Below, piece by piece: positions 58,797 through 64,000 of a DNA stretch of 64,000 nucleotides. Position 1 is the stretch's first letter. Each line of letters begins with the position of its first letter. Location: NCBI GenBank assembly GCA_965214235.1, contig CBDCBH010000003.1, forward strand, positions 1-64,000. The letters run 5' to 3'. The notes under the pieces are model-generated. The model was not told where the DNA came from. It searched no databases and saw only the letters and a list, made by a program, of their open reading frames with translations. The DNA comes from Ilyomonas sp965214235. GTDB taxonomy: Bacteria; Bacteroidota; Bacteroidia; Chitinophagales; Chitinophagaceae. The position numbers and the translations under genes were made by a program.

Positions 58797-59826
58797 GGCT
58801 TGCAAGATTGATTTTTAAAATTGTGGTAAAAACAAACTCAGTTTGTTGTGCAGATAAACTGTAATCCGTGTACAGTAACTCTAACTGACGCCTCAGGTTG
58901 GCAAGACCAATGCTTTCTTTTGTGCTTCTTTCTTCGTTAGATTCTTCTGTTGAATTTTTTATAAAAAAAGCGAGCTGCCGTTTGTCAATTGACAGATGTA
59001 TATCAACAAAGGGCTGGTTTCTTGTTTCTGAAACGCCATGCTTAAAAGCATTTTCAACTAAAGGTATCAATAACAAAGGCGGTAACGCTTGTTTCATATC
59101 TTCAATGTCATAATTAAAAGCCACACGCAGAGATTCATCATAGCGCAATTTTTCAAGCGATATGTAATCGGTTATAATTTTTAGTTCCTGTTCTACAGCA
59201 ATATAGTTTCCTCCTGTTTCATACAGCATAAATCGCAGGATTTTTGATAAGCGCAAAATAGATTCAGGAGCCAGATCAGACTTGTCTCTTGCCAATGAAT
59301 AAATGTTATTTAAAGTGTTGAATAAAAAATGCGGATTGGTTTGCGATTTCAGATAATTCAATTCGGCGGTTTGCTTTTCAATGCGCAGTTGCTGTGTGGC
59401 TTGCTTTAGTTTTATATAGTTATAAACATGCCGGATAATACCGAAAAAGAAAACCGAACCCTCACTGTACGACATCCGATCAGAAATGGCTTCTGAGGTT
59501 GAATCAAATGTAGCTATTGCAGTATAAATATGTAAACTAACGCCAATGCACTTCCATAAATAGGCACCTAAGGAAGATAAAAAAAAGTAAACAACAACCC
59601 GCAAAAAAGATTTGATAATTTGTTTCCGGCTTAGTAAAGGCAGCGTATGTTCAAATAAAAAATAATTGAGCACCGTAACATAACTAACAGACCAGATACC
59701 ATTCAAAGCTCTTTGGAAAAAGGCATTTGAATGTTGGGCATATTCAGCCAATAATCCTAATAGTGCAAAAGCAATCCCAACTCTTACATAAAATAGAAAC
59801 CGCTTTTTATCAATTCTTTTTTTCAT
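58789..59826 (-). CDS. LytS/YehU-type sensor histidine kinase
   Basis: A 345-residue membrane kinase. Four hydrophobic segments lie in residues about 10-130. The phosphoacceptor block is LKSQTNPHFLFNTLNNIYSL near 155-174 (HisKA_7TM-independent His_kinase type, PF06580), and the ATPase part has PPLLLIPLVENAFKHGVSE and SIGLANLRRQLELLY. It shares an eight-base overlap with the LytTR gene, so they form one operon. The signal and target genes are not visible; the divergent DUF4395 and aminotransferase genes are candidates by position only. Confidence 0.92.
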   Translation of the reverse strand: MKKRIDKKRFLFYVRVGIAFALLGLLAEYAQHSNAFFQRALNGIWSVSYVTVLNYFLFEHTLPLLSRKQIIKSFLRVVVYFFLSSLGAYLWKCIGVSLHIYTAIATFDSTSEAISDRMSYSEGSVFFFGIIRHVYNYIKLKQATQQLRIEKQTAELNYLKSQTNPHFLFNTLNNIYSLARDKSDLAPESILRLSKILRFMLYETGGNYIAVEQELKIITDYISLEKLRYDESLRVAFNYDIEDMKQALPPLLLIPLVENAFKHGVSETRNQPFVDIHLSIDKRQLAFFIKNSTEESNEERSTKESIGLANLRRQLELLYTDYSLSAQQTEFVFTTILKINLASHV

Positions 59827-60036
59827 TGCATTCGTACAACAACAGCAAATGTCTTTATTTCTATTGTTTGGCTATTGACTATGTTTTGCTGTTTGTTTAC
59901 CAGAACCTGCTGTTTGTTGACGGTAGTTCTCCTTGCTTCTGTTAATCAGATAATCTTGCATAAGAACACAGGAAAGGATGGTCGAAAAATGAATCATCTA
60001 ATTTTAGAATCTCATCACAAACCAAATACTGAAACT

Positions 60037-60699
60037 ATGAATAACATTATACAATTCGGAGAAAACGTTGCAGGATACAACATTCCTGTTTTGAATGAAA
60101 GGGAAATACGGGCAGCAGCCGGCATCTTATTTTTAGGTGTATTAACCTCATTATTACTCATTTTAATAACAGGAAATTTTTTGCCGGCAAAGTATGTGAT
60201 TACAATGTTTCTTACCGATCTTATCATACGTGTTTTTATCAATCCTAAATTTTCTCCTTTTTTAATTATCGGTCGTATGATTGTTAGCAATCAAACGCCT
60301 GAATACGTTGGCGCCGCGCAAAAAAAGTTTGCCTGGATCATTGGTATTTTCCTATCAGCCATCATGTTTATTTTCCTTGTTATTGTAAATGCTTATAGCC
60401 CTATAACAGGCATTGGCTGTTTAATTTGTCTGGTGTTTTTATTCTTCGAATCAGCGTTCGGAATTTGCTTGGGGTGTAAGTTATATTCCTTGTTTTATAA
60501 AGCAAAAGCACAATATTGCCCTGGTGAAATTTGTGATGTAAAAACAAAACAGGATATTCAAAAAACATCCTTTATTCAGTTGCTGGTTGTGGTTGCTTTC
60601 ATCGCTTATGTTTTTCTTGTTTCCTCATTAGCTAACCACTACTTTAGCAAACAACCCTACGACTTATTCGGTATAAATAGTTCTGCAAAATCTAAGTAA
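60037..60699 (+). CDS. DUF4395 domain-containing membrane protein
   Basis: A 220-residue membrane protein with four to five helices. It begins NNIIQFGENVAGYNIPVLNEREIRAAAGI, then the DUF4395 core: IRVFINPKFSPFLIIGRMIV, EYVGAAQKKFAWIIGI and the cysteine motif FGICLGCKLYSLF. A cytosolic linker with PGEICDVK and a last helix follow. The paired cysteines of CLGC could be redox active. The ATG at 60037 is preferred because conserved sequence begins there; two earlier in-frame ATGs exist. It ends six bases before the aminotransferase start and is likely in one operon with it. Confidence 0.78.
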   Translation: MNNIIQFGENVAGYNIPVLNEREIRAAAGILFLGVLTSLLLILITGNFLPAKYVITMFLTDLIIRVFINPKFSPFLIIGRMIVSNQTPEYVGAAQKKFAWIIGIFLSAIMFIFLVIVNAYSPITGIGCLICLVFLFFESAFGICLGCKLYSLFYKAKAQYCPGEICDVKTKQDIQKTSFIQLLVVVAFIAYVFLVSSLANHYFSKQPYDLFGINSSAKSK

Positions 60700-60705
60700 A
60701 ATTAA

Positions 60706-62298
60706 TTGAGTGAAAGTTCTTCCATATTCCGTAATCAGATTGAATTAATGACTTCACAAAGTACATTGGAGACGTATTTCATGCAATTCCGAAACAATAT
60801 TATCGGTCTTCAACAAACTTTTGAGTCGCCTTTTGGAAAGAAAGAAATTCTTTATGCAGACTGGACAGCCAGCGGGCAAGCTTACGCACCCATTGAGAAG
60901 TGTATTCAAAACGAAGTATTGCCATTTCTTGGAAACACACATACTGCAACAACTATTACCGGTACAATGATGTCTGAAGCTTACGAAAAAGCAAAGAAGA
61001 TTGTAAAAAAACACGTTGGTGCAAACAGCGATGATGTGTTGATTTTTTGCGGTAGTGGCATGACAGCTGCCGTGAATAAACTACAACGGATATTAGGTAT
61101 GCGGATACCGGAACGGGTGAAGGATTATATTCAAGAAGAGGCAGCGCTCCTGCCTTTGGATGAAGAGTTAAAACCTGTTGTTTTTGTAACTCACATGGAG
61201 CATCACAGTAACCATACTTCCTGGTTAGAAACCATTGCAACCGTTGAGATTATTAAGTCCAACAAATATGGTAATGTTGATATGGAGCATTTTGAAATCC
61301 TATTAGAAAAATACAAGCAAAAGAAAAACAAAATTGCTGCTATCACAGCCTGCTCTAATGTTACAGGCATTCAAACTCCGTATCATCAAATTGCAAAGCT
61401 TATCCATAAATACGATGGTTTTTGTTTTGTTGACTTTGCGTGTTCTGCTCCTTATATTACTATTGATATGCACCCTGCTGAAAAAGGTACGCACCTGGAT
61501 GCAATTTATTTTTCAGGTCATAAATTCCTGGGTGGCGCAGGCACACCAGGTGTTTTGATTTTTAATAGAAACATTTATAACAACAAGGTTCCCGATCAGC
61601 CAGGTGGCGGCACGGTAACTTACAGTAACCCATGGAAAGGTCATGACTATATTAACAGCATAGAACAACGTGAAGATGGCGGCACACCTCCTTTTTTAGG
61701 AGGAATAAAAACAGCAATGTGCATCAGGTTAAAAGAAGCGATGTGTGTTGAAAATATTTTGCATCGGGAAGAAGAATTGCTGCAAATCATTTTCAATAGG
61801 TTTTCATTACTACCAAACATTGAAGTGCTTGAGGAAAACTATAAAAACAGGTTGGGCATTGTTTCGTTTATAGTAAAAGGAGCGCACTATAATGGCGTTG
61901 TAAAAATCCTTAACGACTGGTTTGGCATCCAAACAAGAGGCGGTTGCTCCTGCGCAGGAACGTACGGACATACATTACTTCATATCGATGAAAAAAAATC
62001 TTACCGAGTATTGGGAAAAATCCGTTCAGGAGATTTATCGTGTAAGCCAGGCTGGGTAAGATTATCGATTCATCCAACCATGACCGATGCAAACATTCAT
62101 TTTATAATGGATGCAATTGAAACTGTAGCTACTAATTTTCATGAGTGGATAAAAGAGTATGTGTATAACCCTTCATCCAACGAGTTCTCTTATAAAAGGA
62201 GAGTGAAAGAAAAACAAAGTAGCCTTATGGATTGGTTTACTGTTTCATCCTGGCTGGAGCCTTTCTCTACAACAAAATTTGCAAAACCTGTTCTTTAA
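60706..62298 (+). CDS. Class V aminotransferase-fold PLP enzyme (cysteine desulfurase-like)
   Basis: A 530-residue PLP-dependent enzyme. The TTG at 60706 is six bases after the DUF4395 stop; an ATG at 60748 (residue 15) is an alternative start. Visible landmarks are ILYADWTASGQAYAPIEKCI, FCGSGMTAAVNKLQRILG (PLP phosphate binding), VTHMEHHSNHTSW, FVDFACSAPYITIDM, the Schiff-base lysine in YFSGHKFLGG, and a cysteine loop TRGGCSCAGTYGH where cysteine desulfurases hold their catalytic cysteine. It may mobilise sulfur or selenium. No sulfur-carrier gene is adjacent, though mnmA, a tRNA thiolase, follows 150 bases later. Confidence 0.85.
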   Translation: MSESSSIFRNQIELMTSQSTLETYFMQFRNNIIGLQQTFESPFGKKEILYADWTASGQAYAPIEKCIQNEVLPFLGNTHTATTITGTMMSEAYEKAKKIVKKHVGANSDDVLIFCGSGMTAAVNKLQRILGMRIPERVKDYIQEEAALLPLDEELKPVVFVTHMEHHSNHTSWLETIATVEIIKSNKYGNVDMEHFEILLEKYKQKKNKIAAITACSNVTGIQTPYHQIAKLIHKYDGFCFVDFACSAPYITIDMHPAEKGTHLDAIYFSGHKFLGGAGTPGVLIFNRNIYNNKVPDQPGGGTVTYSNPWKGHDYINSIEQREDGGTPPFLGGIKTAMCIRLKEAMCVENILHREEELLQIIFNRFSLLPNIEVLEENYKNRLGIVSFIVKGAHYNGVVKILNDWFGIQTRGGCSCAGTYGHTLLHIDEKKSYRVLGKIRSGDLSCKPGWVRLSIHPTMTDANIHFIMDAIETVATNFHEWIKEYVYNPSSNEFSYKRRVKEKQSSLMDWFTVSSWLEPFSTTKFAKPVL

Positions 62299-62425
62299 TG
62301 TGTTGTCTTTCTTCAAAGCAAACAATGGCGGTTTATTTCAACCTACTTTTTTGTTTATAATTTTCTTTTATTCATCTTAACACCCAATCAACACACTAAC
62401 CATTTTACAAACATTCTCATATAAG

Positions 62426-62433
62426 TATCTTTG
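62426..62433 (+). promoter_or_regulatory. -7 box of mnmA
   Basis: TATCTTTG matches TAnnTTTG and ends 14 bases before the mnmA ATG at 62448. No -33 TTG at the usual spacing was found. Confidence 0.5.
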
Positions 62434-62447
62434 CAGGAAATGAAGTT

Positions 62448-63545
62448 ATGAGTAAGCATGGAAAAGTGCTGGTAGCCATGAGTGGCGGTATTGATAGTAC
62501 CGTGGCTGCATTAATGTTGCATAATGAAGGTTACGAAGTGGTTGGCATTACCATGAAAACATGGGATTATGCCACGAGTGGAGGCAGCCACAAAGAAACA
62601 GGTTGCTGTAACATTGATAGCTTTAACGATGCCCGCCAGGCGGCTGTACAAAACGGTTTTCCGCATTTTATTTTAGATATACGAGATGAATTTGGCGGCT
62701 TTGTGGTTGAAAATTTTATTGAAGAATATTTGGCAGGTCGCACACCTAACCCTTGCGTAATGTGCAACACGCACATTAAGTGGCGGGCATTGTTGAAACG
62801 CGCCGATGCTTTGGGTTGCGAGTTTATTGCAACGGGGCATTACGCTAATGTTCATCAACATAAAAACAAACGTTTTGTTATTAGTAAAGGGTTAGATAAA
62901 ACCAAAGATCAAAGCTATGTATTGTGGGGCTTGCAGCAGGATTTGTTGAGCCGTACCCTTCTTCCGTTAGGTAAATATCGCAAAACAGAAATCAGGCAAA
63001 TGGCTCTTAATTTTGGTTATCCTGAACTCGCTAAAAAAAGTGAGAGTTATGAAATTTGTTTTGTGCCGGATAACGATTATCGCGGCTTTTTAAAACGCAA
63101 TGTTCAAGGGCTTGAAGAAGAGGTAAGCGGCGGTTGGTTTATTGATAAACAGGGCAATAAATTAGGCAATCACAAAGGCTATCCTTTTTATACCATTGGT
63201 CAGCGCAAAGGCTTGGACATTGCATTGGGAAAACCAGCTTATGTAACTGCCATTAACCCGCAAAACAATACTGTAATGTTGGGTGATGAAGAAGATTTAT
63301 CTGAACAAATTATGACTGTTGGTAAACTAAACTGGATGAAATACGATGGCGTTGCAGATGGCACATTAGTTCATACTAAAATCAGGTACAAAGACAGTGG
63401 TGCAGAAAGTATTTTACATAACGAGGGTAACAATGTTCAGGTTCGTTTTATTGAGCCTGTAAAAAGTATTGCGCCGGGACAAAGTGCTGTATTTTATGAA
63501 GGCGATGATGTAATTGGCGGTGGTATTATACAAAGAAGCATTTAA
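62448..63545 (+). CDS. mnmA: tRNA-specific 2-thiouridylase MnmA
   Basis: A 365-residue enzyme that thiolates U34 of certain tRNAs. The PP-loop is MSGGIDSTVAALML at 9-22. The two catalytic cysteines lie in GRTPNPCVMCNTHIK and ESYEICFVPD, and the tRNA-binding loop GHYANV is present. The C-terminal beta barrel has GQRKGLDIALGKPAYV and IAPGQSAVFYEGD. Sulfur is delivered by a cysteine desulfurase relay in the family, which makes the upstream class V enzyme a possible donor, though this is inference. Confidence 0.95.
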   Translation: MSKHGKVLVAMSGGIDSTVAALMLHNEGYEVVGITMKTWDYATSGGSHKETGCCNIDSFNDARQAAVQNGFPHFILDIRDEFGGFVVENFIEEYLAGRTPNPCVMCNTHIKWRALLKRADALGCEFIATGHYANVHQHKNKRFVISKGLDKTKDQSYVLWGLQQDLLSRTLLPLGKYRKTEIRQMALNFGYPELAKKSESYEICFVPDNDYRGFLKRNVQGLEEEVSGGWFIDKQGNKLGNHKGYPFYTIGQRKGLDIALGKPAYVTAINPQNNTVMLGDEEDLSEQIMTVGKLNWMKYDGVADGTLVHTKIRYKDSGAESILHNEGNNVQVRFIEPVKSIAPGQSAVFYEGDDVIGGGIIQRSI

Positions 63546-63546
63546 G

Positions 63547-63574
63547 AGTTGATAGTTGTTAGTTGAAAGTGGAG
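63547..63574 (+). repeat. Heptameric repeat tract after mnmA
   Basis: Four units in strict 7-base phase: AGTTGAT, AGTTGTT, AGTTGAA, AGTGGAG. It begins directly after the mnmA stop (63543-63545) and resembles the tracts at 786, 11076 and 12435. Confidence 0.65.
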
Positions 63575-63627
63575 ATTACTTTATCTTTCAAGTTTGTAAA
63601 TCAGCGATATAACAAAACAAAAAGATA

Positions 63628-64000
63628 ATGTACACAACACTGCTAACAAACCTTGAAGAAAATATTTTTACCATTACCATCAATCGTCCTGATAAGCTGA
63701 ATGCTTTGAATCAATTGGTCTTGCACGAGCTTGATAAAGCCATTGATGAAGTATATGAAAATAAAGAAATCAAGTCGGCTATCATTACCGGAAGTGGCGA
63801 TAAAGCATTTGTTGCCGGTGCCGATATTTCTGAATTTGGAAAGATGGACACCAACGCAGGCGAAGCTCTTGCAAGATATGGTCATGAGCTGATGAACAAA
63901 ATAGAAAATTCATCCAAACCCATTGTTGCTGCAGTAAATGGATTTGCCTTGGGCGGAGGTTGCGAACTGGCGTTGGCTTGTCATTTTATCTATGCTTCCA
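63628..64000 (+). CDS. Enoyl-CoA hydratase/isomerase family protein, 3' end beyond the window
   Basis: The frame opens with ATG at 63628 (YTTLLTNLEENIFTITINRP) and runs to the end of the window, giving about 124 residues. Crotonase-fold motifs are visible: NRPDKLNALNQLVLHELDKA, AFVAGADISEF (oxyanion hole region) and VNGFALGGGCELALACHF, which carries the family's GGG...E position. Members hydrate enoyl-CoA in fatty acid degradation; 3-hydroxybutyryl-CoA dehydratase or isomerase roles are also possible. The C terminus lies outside the window. Confidence 0.88.
   Translation, partial: MYTTLLTNLEENIFTITINRPDKLNALNQLVLHELDKAIDEVYENKEIKSAIITGSGDKAFVAGADISEFGKMDTNAGEALARYGHELMNKIENSSKPIVAAVNGFALGGGCELALACHFIYAS

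Noticed and set aside
62299..62447. Riboswitch or leader before mnmA
   Set aside because: The gap is short and shows only a -7 box; no stable structure was seen.

Overview
The window is chromosomal DNA of low to moderate G+C (roughly 40% by eye) from a member of the Bacteroidota, most likely family Chitinophagaceae. The grounds are a SusC/SusD outer-membrane pair, carboxypeptidase-regulatory-like TonB receptors, a GLPGLI protein, a LytS/LytTR pair, and many promoters of the Bacteroidota type (TAnnTTTG at -7, TTG or TTTG near -33). I see no phage, insertion sequence, integrase, CRISPR array or rRNA operon. One tRNA gene (tRNA-Pro, anticodon CGG) is present.

Layout. 1-136: end of a Uma2-like nuclease. 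0.1-6.3 kb: an amidohydrolase, a TonB-dependent receptor, small membrane and periplasmic proteins, and a compact operon of two paralogous membrane proteins plus a winged-helix regulator. 6.5-14.5 kb: housekeeping genes (recN, fabI, holA, ribF, purM) and a histidine kinase whose membrane domain resembles the plant ethylene-binding domain. 14.5-19.6 kb: a BlaI repressor with a BlaR1-like sensor (M56 peptidase, amidase and TonB_C domains) split by two -1 frame changes, divergent from a MarR-pirin-YceI-FMN reductase operon; an array of BlaI-like palindromes lies between them. 20.0-32.0 kb: a sialic-acid utilisation locus. 32-42 kb: fluoride channel, YitT protein, L,D-transpeptidase, AI-2E family exporter, glnS, a secreted GH2 enzyme, gpmA, glgB. 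42-54 kb: outer-membrane barrel plus GLPGLI protein, PBP4-type DacB, tRNA-Pro, an HMA-like secreted protein, pyrE, NUDIX, trehalose synthesis (OtsA-OtsB fusion), a 2-oxoacid dehydrogenase E2, cinA. 55-64 kb: an NTF2/SnoaL protein, a large conserved protein of unknown function, the LytTR two-component pair, a DUF4395 membrane protein with a class V aminotransferase, mnmA, and the start of an enoyl-CoA hydratase.

How the genes work together. The sialic-acid locus (SusC, SusD, lyase, mutarotase, MFS transporter, sialidase, epimerase and a divergent FadR-type regulator) releases, imports and converts N-acetylneuraminate to GlcNAc plus pyruvate; no amino-sugar kinase is in the window. Its SusC promoter has a palindrome exactly over the expected transcription start. 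glgB and otsAB give glycogen and trehalose metabolism.

The most unusual observations are (i) the split M56-amidase-TonB_C sensor, whose two frame changes both fall on X_XXY_YYZ slippery heptamers; (ii) the ethylene-receptor-like kinase, which keeps the copper-ligand Cys and His; (iii) 7-bp-period repeat tracts that occur between genes and also inside the ribF and amidohydrolase reading frames; and (iv) three genes whose start codon lies exactly 4 nt after a TAnnTTTG box, which suggests leaderless transcripts.
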